Shown: positions 47,501 to 58,845 of the stretch, piece by piece
Layout: every line of letters begins with the position of its first letter
Position numbering within the stretch: the first letter of the stretch is position 1
NCBI GenBank assembly: GCA_029207755.1
Contig: JARCOQ010000004.1
Span: forward strand, 35,821,560 to 35,885,559
Reading direction: 5' to 3'
DNA length: 64,000 nucleotides
Source: Chamaea fasciata
Taxonomy: Eukaryota; Chordata; Aves; Passeriformes; Sylviidae
Position numbers and translations under genes: made by a program
The notes under the pieces: model-generated
Database searches by the model: none
Told to the model about the DNA's origin: nothing
The model's input: the letters and a program-made list of their open reading frames with translations, nothing else

Positions 47501-50500
47501 TTTCAGTATCAGACTAACATTTCCCATGGAAATCAATATGGGTGAGATCCATTAGCCAAAAATCTGCAGCACTGCAATGCAAACATATTAGAAATATTGA
47601 TCTTGCAGGCTACTGATGTTTTGATTGACTTTAATGTTTGTGAGCAGCAATAACAGAATTTTAATGACTGCAACACACTTTTGATTAAAATTATAGATTT
47701 TAACTTTCTTTTCTATTTTACTGTTTCAAAAGGTATTGCATGGTTTACTTGTTTGCTGTAAATGATCACTGTAGTAAATCCTTACTCAGTTTCTCATTTG
47801 TAAATATTAAGGTCTGTCCCAGGTAACACATCTTCAGTTGTACTCTATCATTTTCGATGTTTTGGTTCCGCTATACCACATGTTTAACACCAGCATGGGC
47901 AGTGCCAGATGAATTTTTGCAGCATTTTCCCTTCTAAATCCTCACATCTTGTGGGTTTCTGCTACCAGCAGCAACACAAATTTCACCTCCCTTTTTTTTT
48001 TTTTTTCCCCAGTATCTATTAAACTTCGGTTGATTTTCCACAGCAGCTGGCCCGGAATTTGCTAAAGCCATCTTCCTAACGTGGTTCCTCCTTCCAAAAG
48101 GAATATTTCACATAAAATAAGGATATTTCTACAGTCTGGGTCTTTCTACCTTGGGAATGAATATGCCTTCATTGCCATACAGTCTGAATATTCCACCACC
48201 TGGGTCACATTTACTATCCCAGGAGAAAAGAGGCATCTTTGTTTTAGGGATAGGGAAGCCAAGCATTGAGGAATTAGGGTGATAACTTCAGACAGCCTGG
48301 TTCCCACCTATGAAGGCAATGATGAAGTAGCCTCCTTCAAAGGAGGAGGTTTTCTACAGAAGGCACAAGTACTGATGACTGTCTTAAGCTACCCAAATGG
48401 TTGTTTGCTGTGGGTGACACACATGGTTGCTGGCTCTTGTGTGCTCTGGGCACAAGGTAAAAGATCTGCTTTTACCCTTGGGGTCGGGTAAACTACACAG
48501 AAATATTTGGAAAACAGAAGTGAAACAGGCTACTGCAAAAAAATACCAGTGATGGGTCTTTAAGACTTTTGGCCTGAGAAGCATATGGAACCTGGTACAC
48601 CACCTGTAAATCTCCAGTGCTCCATACTCATACAGACAGTGCTTACACACCTGTGTATAGACAAGTGCTTGAGAGTGGAGCTACAGCTTCATCATTCTGA
48701 TGCTTGGCACAGGGACATGCCACCTGAGGCCCATTCCAGGTTTGCATTTCCGTGATCCAGTATTATAACAGCTTAAGACATATGTTCTTTGACAGATCAT
48801 GTGATATACATACATATATATTTAATCATAACCCTCTTCCTGCTGATATCCAACTCCCCAGCTCTATAGCCCAACCTCGCTCCTGTGTCCAACGGAGAAA
48901 AATCACCTGAAGGAAGAATAACTTAAGGGATGAAGCATGTGGATACATTTGCACTATACTATACAGCAGAAAAGATGTGTTTCCTGTACAGCATTTAACA
49001 CAACATCCAAAGCACAGCTTCAGGACCTAAATCCTCTTACAAAGTCACTGCATGAATGGAGATGGGTTAACACTACCTCCATGCACCCCACAGGCTGAAG
49101 CTTTCCAGTGGGGTGTGTTGCCTAAAAGACCTGTGCCACCAACTATTACAACTTTCTGGAGAAGCCTTTGAGCACTGACCCCATGTCTCTGGTTCTGTAG
49201 TCCCACTAAGCTTTGATGTTTGTTATTATTGATTGCCCACTCTGAAATATTTAAACAGGAACAGCAAATCAGCATTACTAAGCTACATGTGGGACGAGGA
49301 AAGACAAGCTCAGCTCTGCTGTCCTGCTTCTTTCACTGTGGGACATAAAGTGCTCCATGATTTTTGTCAAACCCCTTGGAGCAGGCAGTGCTTTCTCTGC
49401 ACCTTGAGATCTTAGGAAGGACTGAGAAACAAAACTGCCTCTAAATATGGAATGTTTCAGGCAAAGAATAGACAGCTTCCCAAATCAGGCAGAGATCTCT
49501 TCTGTAGAGAAAGAGCTGTACAGCAGAGAAGTTCTGTATTGACCACAATTTTTTCTAGAGACTGTTAAACTTTGAGCCTTCAACCACCTTCAGGTAAAAA
49601 AAAAAAAAAACAACCCAAAACAACAAAACCTAAAATAAACCAAGCACCAAGACCAATAAACTAAAAACAGTTAAGATCATAACTACAAAAAGAAAATTCA
49701 AAGGGATTTGTAACATTGCAAATGGTATTCTACTGTATCTGCACTCTAAACATACATCAATTTATAATCCTCAAAATTGAAATACCTTGCTCTCCAAACA
49801 CATGCAAAACAGGCAATCTCAGGACAAGTGTTTTTTATCTACTCTGTCAAAATGTCTACACACAGTCTGAAAACTGCTCCAGGCTGGGGAGCGTATTTCA
49901 GGGCTTCAGCACACAAGCTTCCTGCAGACTCAGCTGCAGGAATTTTAACTGCTGCCGCTCTCTGCTGCTTGTCCTGCCTCTCTGCTGAGCAACCATGCCT
50001 GAGGCAGAATTTGCAGAAATGAACATAGCCACCACATTAATACAAATGTGCTTTTTTTGCAGTTTAATGCTGTCATCCTGCATATCCCTCTGAACACTTT
50101 GGTAGAGGGGAGGTAGCCAGCAAAAGGATGGGTTGAGGCTCAGGCTGTTAAACAGCCTCAAAGTCTTCACAAAGTCTGTCTCCACATACATTTTATGGCC
50201 AAGATTATGAGCTGTCAAGTCTGACCCTTGCCTATTAAAACATATTAATTTCATGTTTTCTGTATTATTTTGCCAGTATTAAAAAGAGGCAGTTCTGGCT
50301 CTGGTGTAGGTTGAGAGCTGCAGACAGATGTGAAAATCTCTGCATCTCACAAGCCATACTCCAAGTCCCTATTTATTAATTCTAAGTAATGCACAGGACA
50401 GAGTACAAAGTGTTCATACCATTCATTTATTTGCATATCCATCTTGTCTATCACAATGAGGAGACAAATTCAGAATGTTTTTTGTAAGATTTGCCTTCAG

Positions 50501-50568
50501 TGTCTAGCTGTTAGAGTAATTGCTAGTGAATTACTATTTGCATGAAACAGTCTATTATCCAGTATTAC
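44543..50568. other. Long intron
   Basis: AT-rich DNA with A runs at about 46.96 and 49.6 kb and T runs at about 47.48 and 48.0 kb. Minus-strand open frames at 48.4-48.65, 49.05-49.28 and 49.9-50.25 kb have some splice-like sites, but none fits the reading phase of the flanking exons. They are not called. Confidence 0.35.
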
Positions 50569-50665
50569 CCATTGAAGCAGATGGCCCCTCATTTCATAAT
50601 GTGGACATACACGGTGGTCTCTCTCTCCTTGTTGCTCAACCACATTCAGGACAACCATGGCAGAC
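50569..50665 (-). CDS. Inferred coding exon
   Basis: On the minus strand the acceptor is very good (gccttctcctcacccag) and the donor is TTCAATGG followed by GTAATA. The 97 bp encode SAMVVLNVVEQQGERDHRVC, then PHYEMRGHLLQW. The start (phase 2) agrees with the end of the exon at 51178-51354. A hydrophobic strand is followed by polar, charged sequence. Just upstream (50.69-50.88 kb) another open frame also looks protein-like but does not fit the phase and would leave an intron of only about 24 bases. Confidence 0.5.
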
Positions 50666-51177
50666 CTGGGTGAGGAGAAGGCCTGCAACCTGACTCTTGA
50701 ATATGCAGTCTGAGCTCAGTGTCTCTCCAGATGGCTAATGCATTTTTGTCTCCACCAGCTTCTGAAAATTCACACAGTAATAATGAGGATGACTTAAAAA
50801 TTGTGTGATCTAAAAAATAATTTGAGGGTTCTTGTTTCTTGCTGATGACAGCTGAAAAAAATTTCAGTTTCTTTTCCACATCACTGGATGGAGAAAAAAA
50901 GTCTATTTCAAAAACTGCAGGTCCAGAAATTTATCAGTAAATAAAATACAGACCACTATTACGCCACTACAAAACTATAAATAGTGATATAGTAGTTAGA
51001 ATCTAGTATTTGTAATACTACACACTAATCACTCCTTCACTTCTGGTATGACAGCTTGCTGATGATCTGAGATGTCCCTACCATCTATGGAACAACAGTT
51101 ACTGCCATCTATATTTAACACCATCATCCATGATCATGAAATTCAAGTAGATCAAGAGACAGTGAAGTATAACATAC

Positions 51178-51354
51178 AGAAGAAGTAATGTGTCTGGAAT
51201 TGGCAAGCAGAGATTTGAATAAAGGCTCTGCCAAGCCATGGCAAGAGCCATTTCCAAAGAATCAATGACGTTTTTGGTGGACTGACTCCTCTTCCCACCA
51301 GATGCTATAATGCCAACTCTTCCCTTTGGTTGTGACAAATGGTTTAACCCTCTT
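51178..51354 (-). CDS. Inferred coding exon, N-terminal half of the gene
   Basis: On the minus strand the tract gtcttttcatcctaagttcag leads to two acceptors four bases apart (51358 and 51354). The second gives phase 2, matching the exon at 52546-52650. The 58 codons read RGLNHLSQPKGRVGIIASGG, then KRSQSTKNVIDSLEMALAMA, then WQSLYSNLCLPIPDTLLL. The donor is CTTCT followed by GTATGT. The order strand (VGIIAS), glycine turn, basic loop, long helix looks like an alpha/beta fold (inference only). It joins 50569-50665 in phase 2. Confidence 0.58.
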
Positions 51355-51752
51355 CTGACTGAACTTAGGATGAAAAGACATCTAAATAGAAGTACTTAGA
51401 AGGTCTGTGACTAGTTCTATACTTTTCTGCAGCTCCACACCAGAGTAGAGACTGTGTACAGGGTTTCCTACAGCAAAGCAAGCTGCATGCAATCAGCCTT
51501 CAAATCAGGGTGTTAAATTGGCCTGTTCTGTTACCTCAGGCTTATTTAAGCATCTGTAACTGTCTGCTTCTATGTAAGAGGCTGACATCTGCCCCTGAGC
51601 AAGAAAAACACTCAAAGCAACCCAAACTGCTGTTGTCCTTGCTTGAGTCACTACATGCAAACTTTACACTCTGCTACCAAAGCAAATTACTCAGGACACC
51701 CCAAAAAGGTATACAGAGTTATGCTATGACCTCTGTGATTGTGTGATTTCAG

Positions 51753-51939
51753 TGAAGCCTCAGAAAAGAGGAGGAGAGGGCTGTCTGGTCTGGGTCAGTC
51801 TCATAGTGCAGACACTGAAAGTCAAATGCAAGAATATGCTAGACATCTCCTAAAAAAGCACTCAGGATCTTCGCATCCCACTGACACCAACAGTGATGTA
51901 AACTCTGCGCGCTCAGAAGTTTCTGGACTGATTGATTAA
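51753..51939 (+). other. Plus-strand open segment resembling a terminal exon
   Basis: After an acceptor-like site (tgattgtgtgatttcag) a frame runs to a TAA at 51937-51939, with AATAAA at 51974-51979 only 34 bases beyond. It reads EASEKRRRGLSGLGQSHSA, then DTESQMQEYARHLLKKHSG, and is hydrophilic and CpG-containing (ttcgca, gcgcgc). It lies antisense to an intron of the inferred minus-strand gene, and no upstream plus-strand exon was found. It may be the last exon of an antisense transcript, a decayed retrocopy or chance. Confidence 0.25.
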
Positions 51940-52545
51940 ATCCCACATGGCTGAGTGAAGGATGTATGTACTGAATAAAGCAAGGGCCAAAATGTCTTCT
52001 CTCATTTAATCTAAAAAAGTAAAGAAAATTACACCGTCTCCAAGCAAATTAAGACATCACTGTGTATTTCCTTGGTACTCATGTACTGAATATCTCCTTA
52101 GTCTATATACAATACAAAGGATCAATTATAGATCCAGAAATTCCTAAATGATCTGTAGGCTTTCAGGATTTTTTTGCAGCTATTTATGTCTTTCATGGCA
52201 AGCCTTGAAGACTGAAACACAGAAAGAGCTTGAAACATAAAAGCATAACTTAAAGAAGTTTGACAAAAACACAATAAAGAACTCGAAACCAAAACAACTT
52301 TTTGGCACTAAAAGCATATGCTCTGCCCCCTGCAGCTAAAAGTCACATACCAAGAGTGCATGTTCTGTTAAGAACTACTATTTTCAAGCATGGCTGGTGA
52401 TTTTGGACAGTAACATTAAAGAAATCTTCAGTCTGGCAGTTTTCTCACTGCACGTTTACTAAAGCATCCCCACTGTCCAAAATCCAAGGAGTCTGGGGAT
52501 ATGATATCATGGAAGGAAAAAAAAATTAAAAGATTCCCAAGGTAC

Positions 52546-52650
52546 TTGTTTTGATCTAGCTTATGCATTTTTTCCCCTAGCCATATCATTATTCCAATCC
52601 ACTCTATGGAGTATGTTGCAAATACAAGAGCACTTTGCTCCTTTCCTTTC
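52546..52650 (-). CDS. Inferred coding exon
   Basis: On the minus strand the acceptor is strong (catttccactctgtttccag). The 34 codons read KGKEQSALVFATYSIEWIGI, then MIWLGEKMHKLDQN. The donor is AACAA followed by GTACCT. It both enters and leaves in phase 2. The exit joins 51178-51354 in frame, giving LDQN-K-RGLNH. The entry does not match the phase-0 exit of the exon at 54808-54975, so one exon is probably missing between them or a boundary is wrong. Hydrophobic stretches (ALVFATY, IGIMIW) suggest buried strands rather than a membrane span. Confidence 0.5.
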
Positions 52651-53559
52651 CTGGAAACAGAGTGGAAATGAAGCTGGCCACAGCCCACACAAATGCCTGT
52701 TAAAGGCAGTAGTGCTCCCAGCAAAGAACTATTTACAAGCTGTAAGATAGGAACTAACTGAGCAGCTCAACTTATTTCACTGATTTCACTTACTGCAAAT
52801 CACTCGGATTTAAGATATTCTGGAGTTAGCATGAATGAACAGACTTCAACTTCTACTCTTCCGTGTTTTTACCATGGCATACAAATGGTTTGTTTACTTA
52901 CTATAAACTACATGCATCTGCTTTTTCTTTCTACTTTCTTGTTAGCATATTCACAAAGACATCCAGATCTCAAGCTGTTTATTGCACAGACATATTCAAC
53001 AAATTCATAAATGTACTGTTCATAAACACTTTACTAAGACTTGTTTGTTATTCCCTGTGTGTGACAGAGCACCTCAGTAATGTGATATAGTTTTTTCACT
53101 CTCTGACTGGGGACACTCTGGACATCAAAAATAATGACAAGGGATAGTATTCTCCTGGTTAACATCTCCCAACAGACTTTCTTTTGTTACTGTATGTCAG
53201 GCCAGAGAGGACACTGTTATCAATAACTGTCACTACGCTGCATCTGGACAATCATAACAGATAGTGCCACACAACACACCTGCCAGAAACCAAACCTAAA
53301 GATTTGCAATATTAAAAAAATAATTCTATTATATATTACAAAAAGAGCTTTGCAGGATTGCATGGTATAGTGTTTATTTTATCTTTAAAAAAGACAGCAA
53401 GAATGTTATCAAAATCATGAAAACAGCATAAAAACTGAACCTGACAATCTGTGTCATCGGGATTTTCAGTTGCTTAGCTTTCTTTTTCTCTGCCTATTCA
53501 TATAGCCATGAAGAAGCAGATGTGACACAGATGTTGCATAGTTCATGGCCCTGGCCCAT

Positions 53560-54000
53560 AGCAAGACCTGATGCCCCTATATCCCTTTTGGCAAACAACT
53601 ATCTGCCCTCTTCTTAAACACCTCCTCCATGGAGCACCTGAAGGGAGTAACCCCAGATATACCATTAGAAAGTTTCCCTTAGTGTCTAACTTGAACTTTT
53701 CCTGCTGTGATTTAATTTTATTCCTTCTCATACTATCTACCAGGTGTGCGGAGAACAGACTATTACTTTCCTCTTTGAAACTCTTTCACAAACACAGTGA
53801 CTTCCACCATATTTTTTTTCAGTCCTCATTCTTTAGCTTAAACCTTTTCCTGTTTTTCACCCTTTTTCTTAACGTCACATTTTCTAGGCTTCTCATCACT
53901 TCTGCTGCTTTCCTTTTCAGGTTTTCTAGTTGTTCTCTTTTTCCACTGGCCGTGCTGCCTACAGGAGCTCCAGGCTGAAGCATCACCAATAGTTTTGTAA
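53560..54000 (-). mobile_element. Ancient L3/CR1-like LINE 3' region
   Basis: Read on the plus strand it contains cctcctccatggagcacctg, cttagtgtctaacttgaac, attttctaggcttctcatc, then cttctgctgctttcctttt. This is the antisense wording of the old vertebrate L3/CR1 3' region (aatgtctaacctaaat, then gttttctagacctttaatca, then tttgttgctcttctctgg). The element therefore lies on the minus strand. Long frames across it on both strands derive from the repeat and are not exons. Confidence 0.65.
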
Positions 54001-54807
54001 GCTGTAGGCTTATTTAGATATGTCTGTAAAAGGTTTGTCTTTTCTGCAGCCATGCATCATCGTTGATGTATCCTCTATCTGCTGCTGCAAAGCAATTTAT
54101 TCTCCAGGGGGAAAAAGCAAATACTGTTTGACTCCTGTGATCCTCTCTGTGCAGCCCCCAATAAAATTCAACCCTCACTCCTGTTCTTTAGGGTCCCACT
54201 TCTGCTAGGTCGGGATCAAAATTTGCTGTTGCTGTTATCCCAGTACTGTGAGGCACACAGACCCTTTCAGCAGTCAAGAGCAGCAGAACTTCGATGTCTC
54301 ATGATGGCTGATGGAAAGAAAGGCTGATCCTCAAAGAGGGATTGGAAAACAGCTGCTGCCAATCTCAAGACATGAGTAGTAAGGGCACAGCACAGCACAG
54401 TACTTTTCCCTTGCTTCTGAGCATATTCAGAACAGAAAAAAATCTTTCATTTCCTTTGTGAGCAACCACAGAGCTACCCAACTCATTAAGACACAGTCAA
54501 ACTTCAGTGCTTGTGCCATATATATACTCCAGAAATTAACTACTGTGTAAGGGGCACCAAAGTTTCCTTCTGAAGGATAAGACATTGCTCTAAGTCTGTT
54601 GCATTACTGCTGTTCATTGCCTGTTACTGTCCACAGCTATTAGTTGAACCTGAACAGTCCCCAGATAATAATCCTGGAGGAAATCAGGTACTCACGTGGC
54701 AGAAACTTGGCACAAAGCTTCCCTGTAACTGAAATCTATTGAGGAAATAAGGAGGCTTGAGAACATCTAGTTCTAAATGTGGAAACTGACAGCTTTTGCA
54801 GACAAAC

Positions 54808-54975
54808 CTCTTCTCTCATTTCTGACAGCTGGACCAGAAGACAATGTGATCCCACTTCTTTTTTCTGGAGGAGAGGTGACGAAAAATAGACCACTGCTGC
54901 AGAATAAACATGTCCAGTTTGGCTAGAGATGAAACTTTCCATCAGTTCAGGAAGTGCAACCAACACCATGGTGAT
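54808..54975 (-). CDS. Inferred coding exon
   Basis: On the minus strand the acceptor is excellent (ttcaagtatttattgtgtag) and the donor is AGAGAAGAG followed by GTTTGT. It is 168 bp, 56 codons, phase 0 at both ends. It reads ITMVLVALPELMESFISSQT, then GHVYSAAVVYFSSPLLQKK, then VGSHCLLVQLSEMREE. Three strand-like hydrophobic runs alternate with helical or polar runs, which would suit an alpha/beta domain. No metal-binding DxSxS motif of von Willebrand A domains is visible, so no family is claimed. Confidence 0.55.
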
Positions 54976-55729
54976 CTACACAATAAATACTTGAAATTAA
55001 TTATTTATCCTTCTATGAATCAAAACCAGGAGAAGGGGATGGCTAGAGTAGGTCAGAGAAAGTGTCACATGATGGCTGTAGAGGCAAAACACAGTCCATG
55101 TGAAACCTTAGAAAAATTTACCCACAACCAAGAGATGAGGTCATCTTTGTGCTTGCAGAACAACTTTTACACGTCTCCCCCAGGGAAATGCAGGACGCAG
55201 CCTGAAGTTACTCAGCTGTGCACACAGCTTCCAGGCTGTGAAGAGCCATCAAGAACTTGAGACCACCAGTACAGCTAGATACTGAAATGCGAAAAAGTTT
55301 GCAAGAAACCCAAAGGGGTCACAGGCAGCCTCGTCATCTTTATGCATAACCCTTTCCTGTAGAAAATCATGGGGCCTGAGATGAAGATCACAGCACCAAG
55401 TCATTCAGCACTCAAATCACAAGAGATTTGTCGTTCCTGTCCAGAACTCAGAGTCCACTCACATCCATGCAGAGAGACAGCTAAAAAAATCTGCCACCTC
55501 TCCAATGCTCAGACACTAGTAGTTGGTCCAATTTCTGCTCAATACACTGTATTTCTGCCATGGATAAATATGTGTAAGGTAAAACTTACAGTTATAGCTG
55601 GCAAGAAAAGGAAACCAATTCTGACCTCTTAAATAACTGGTGTATGTCCTTGTATACATATACTCACCAAGATTTTTATGTGTGCAAGTGTTGTGTTATT
55701 ATTTATTGTCGTTGTTTTGTAGGTAGTTT

Positions 55730-55742
55730 GGGGGGGGGGGGG
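55730..55742. repeat. Poly(G) run
   Basis: Thirteen consecutive G on the plus strand in an AT-rich context. It could form a slipped or quadruplex structure and is prone to sequencing length error. Confidence 0.95.
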
Positions 55743-55959
55743 TTTGTATTATTACTTTATTAACTCAAGTCAATAATAATTCTAGTTAATAGAGTAAGTA
55801 TCTGAATTAAGTGAAGGCTCATCTATCTCCCTAGTGTAATTGTACCTCTGCTAATCTATCTGCTACCACAGTTCCTCACTACAATTTTCAAGGGAAGCAC
55901 GTGGGCTGAAGGCATTACTGAACATCCTGAGACCCAGTGGTCCAGTTTCATAATGCCCC

Positions 55960-56853
55960 TCACCTCGGTTTAAGACAATTTGAAGAATAACACTCTGGAA
56001 TGGGATGCCTTCCTTTATGAGTTCAAGCAATCCCTTTCCACCAATAAGGAACGAATATGAGCAGACGTATATAAAAAGTTAGCAATTTACTAACAATGAG
56101 AACAGCAACAACCAAGAAATAATAGCAAATAATCACCAGGTAAAAAACTGCTAAACCTTACAGACTCCCCAGAACAAAGAGAGACCCAAAATTCTATTGA
56201 TGTCCCTGAGTGCAAGATTTGAAAGGCAAAGTGAAAAGTGGTGTCAGTCTTCCCTCACCACTCTGCTTATCTCTCCAGCAGCCAAGCTCTGTTGAGAAAG
56301 GCAGCTGGCATGCTCTGATGGTGGCTGGAAACTCGGACAGGGCAAGAAAAGGCAGAGGGACTTCTCCTTTTTCTCAGCAGGAGACAACCAGGGGCAAGCA
56401 AGGCAACGTGTCTGGGCCAGGGTCCCTGGGCTGAGGCTCCATGGTCTCCTCCGCTCAGCTGGGGGCCGATAGCGAGCTGGAGCGGGGCCACCTTGGCCCG
56501 GGGCAGCAGCAGCGGGCAGGCACCTATGGAACTCGCCTCCAGGCAGCTCAAAAATGCTAACTGAAGCCTCTCTGAGATGAGGAAGAAAACCCAGACCCCA
56601 AAGAGAGAAGCCAAAAAGGAAAAGCCTCTGCCTAAGCAAAGACCAAGAAGCCAGTGAGGCAAAACACATGCCGCAACACAGCACATTTGGCCAGCCTGAG
56701 CAGACTTTAAAAGTGGCAGAACTCACACCCTTCCCCATACCAACTCCCCTCCATCTCCCAGCAGCAGGGTCATAAAGAGACAGTAACACTTTTGGGCACA
56801 GATAGGTATGGAATACAATAATCTTTTGGGTTACCACAACACCCCCCACTACA
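55960..56853 (-). mobile_element. Solo LTR with intact 5-bp target-site duplication
   Basis: GCCCC occurs at 55955-55959 and again at 56854-56858, bracketing an 894-bp block that differs sharply in composition from its surroundings (a GC-rich middle at 56.3-56.6 kb). Read on the minus strand it begins TGTAGTGGGGGG and ends near GTCTTAAACCGAGG. The terminal CA is degraded to GA, which I judge from similar songbird LTR ends. A TATA-like tttttatatacg lies in the 3' part. A 201-codon open frame (56244-56849) crosses it but lies inside the LTR and shows no retroviral domain. No internal genes flank it. Confidence 0.65.
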
Positions 56854-56950
56854 GCCCCACAAGAGCAGCATAAGGCTGCCCTGCAACACCCGTGCTAATG
56901 CTGCTTATAATTTAAGTTATAAGTCATTAGGGATGGTACTCCGAGCAGAC

Positions 56951-57014
56951 TTTTGCAGATGAATGATTGATTGCTGACAACAGTAGGACAGAAAGAGTAA
57001 AACAGACGTACTTT
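56951..57014 (-). CDS. Possible small exon
   Basis: On the minus strand a near-ideal acceptor (tctcggttttccactctgtag) is followed by an open frame, KYVCFTLSVLLLSAINHSSA, then K. It would enter in phase 2 and leave in phase 0, exactly bridging the exons at 58671-58845 and 54808-54975. The donor (GCAAAA, GTCTGC) is poor, and the segment touches the right side of the LTR at 55960-56853. It is listed because of the phase fit only. Confidence 0.25.
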
Positions 57015-58320
57015 CTACAGAGTGGAAAACCGAGAGGCAACATGCTACCTCCAAGCAGCAAGAATGTAAGAAAAGCATGTAAGATGAGTAGATCAAGACT
57101 TATATAAACACAAGGCATCAGCATGGGTCAGAAAAACTTAAAATACACTGACAACCCATTGGCTTAGAAATCTCCTCAAGGTTTTGAAGTTCACGGAAAT
57201 GCAAATTTTCTGTCAAACTAGAGGAAGTGTATGAACCAAAATACACAGGAAGCTAGGATACACAGGTTCTGCAAAGGCCCAGTTTTTGTGCCTCAGATTT
57301 TTACTTCTTGCCTATATATGTGTGTATGCAAAATCTCGAATTAAAATATATCCCATTTATCTTACCTAGAGACAAGTGTCTCATATGGACATGGTGTTTC
57401 TGCCAAAAGAGATTACAAAACTTTCTGGAAGATGCTCATCATAGAGGAAGGGAGCATGCATGCTTAATTACGAGTAAGCAATTAGAACAAAGACAATACT
57501 AAATCATTAAAAAAGCAGATCCAGCACCACAGCAGTCCAACCCACAGTAGGTCATCCCTTCAGTATGTAGGAGGAATTTGAGACAAAGCAGTAGCACAAC
57601 AGGGCAATGCTGCCTCCAATTGATAAACTGACGCTCCCTGCTCATAGCCCATTTCTAATTTTTAATTTTTAAGAAAGAAAACAGTGACTGCAGATAAAAC
57701 ATAGAGGACTGTAATCCCCTGGAATGATCTTATCACATGTTACTACAGTTCTACAGTTCAAAGTACTTTTACCTTAGTACTTTGTTGTACATAGTAGAGC
57801 CATGTAATTAACCAGTAGTAGGTAGTGTTTATGTTAGTTCTCAAAAGGTTAAGAAGCTGATTACAGCTAAAATCAGCTTTGCCTGGGGTTTCAGTGGGTC
57901 TGTGTAATCAAATTAGACAAGCAGGGCACAGTGTCACCTAACACAAACTATGGCACTTTCTTCTCTGTTTTGACCTTTTTCATTAGATGAGCAAGCCGGG
58001 TTTTAGCTTAGTCCAAACATTTTGAACAGATTAGTTCCCAATAAACTCTGAGTGGTAAATCAGGCACTTATCCACATCCTTTCCTTGAGCAACTCAATGA
58101 GATCACACTCAAGAGGTTCCTTAGTAATAGTGTCAACTCAGCTTTCCCCCAGAACAACCTCTTTAATTAATTACTGTTTCTTTTGGGGGAAGGACGGTAG
58201 AGGGGGAGTGGACAAGGTTTCCAAAGGTGAATGGCAATTACTTCAAATCACAGAATATATTTAGCCTCCATATTTATATCTGTCATTTTATTATTTTGAT
58301 TCTAGAGTTGCAGAACAACA

Positions 58321-58352
58321 AACAGGTAACTTCATAAACAGGTAACTTCATA
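58321..58352. repeat. Perfect 16-bp tandem duplication
   Basis: Two exact head-to-tail copies of a 16-base unit (aacaggtaacttcata) at 58321-58336 and 58337-58352. It is a local slippage-type duplication and contains a repeated CAGGTAAC, a donor-like word on the plus strand. Confidence 0.9.
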
Positions 58353-58670
58353 GCAGAGAAGGCAATAGCATTTCTAAGTAACCATGGGTAACCCACTGGG
58401 CAGAGCTGTGGCTCACTCTCTACACAGCTACACTGCTCATTGAAGTCAAGCAAGGTGAACACTATAATGGAGGTGTTTAAGGAGGTTTAATAATGTAGAC
58501 AGATGATCAAGCCAGCCTGACATCAGAACACTTTCCACACCACCATATCACAACTATGTTTAAATGTAGGCTGCAGTGCCTATTGCTTCCATAATTGTGC
58601 CATCTTTGAACATGAAGGGAACAAAAGATTAAAAAGGCAAAGAATAATAATGGGAAATTAAGATAAAAAC

Positions 58671-58845
58671 CTGTAAGTTAAGGAATACACTACGCTTTCC
58701 TGAATTTTCTGCACTAATCTAAAATAATTTTTTTGATCCTTACATATTTGATCTGTAACTTCAAGTCCAGCTCTGGTTGTGGATGGACTGCAGCTAACTG
58801 ACACAACTTTTATGTTGTGAAAGTAAGCATATGAAACAATAGCTT
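58671..58845 (-). CDS. Inferred coding exon, most upstream found
   Basis: On the minus strand the acceptor is acaagtcatctgcag (moderate) and the donor is ACTTACAG followed by GTTTTT. A stronger GTAAGG donor lies inside at about 58750 and would end the exon in phase 1. The 57 codons read AIVSYAYFHNIKVVSVSCSP, then STTRAGLEVTDQICKDQKNY, then FRLVQKIQESVVYSLTY. Helix, strand (IKVVSVS), loop, helix is typical of an alpha/beta domain. It leaves in phase 2. No initiator exon was found to its right. Confidence 0.5.

Noticed and set aside
49898..50254. Minus-strand 118-codon frame
   Set aside because: There are good acceptor-like sites, but every choice gives a phase that does not match the exon at 50569-50665. 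Several frames look equally protein-like in this GC-richer patch.
50690..50880. Minus-strand frame SAVISKKQEPSNYFLDHTIF and following
   Set aside because: It has a good acceptor, but using it next to the 50.6-kb exon leaves an impossibly short intron or a phase clash.
51901..52035. Reading the plus-strand segment at 51.75-51.94 kb as a firm gene end
   Set aside because: It has no upstream plus-strand exons and conflicts with the better supported minus-strand exons on either side. It is kept only as a candidate.
53571..54053. Open frames on both strands at 53.6-54.05 kb
   Set aside because: The DNA matches an old L3/CR1-like repeat, which explains the frames.
56244..56849. 201-codon minus-strand open frame
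   Set aside because: It lies entirely within the 894-bp solo LTR, in its GC-rich middle, and shows no domain.
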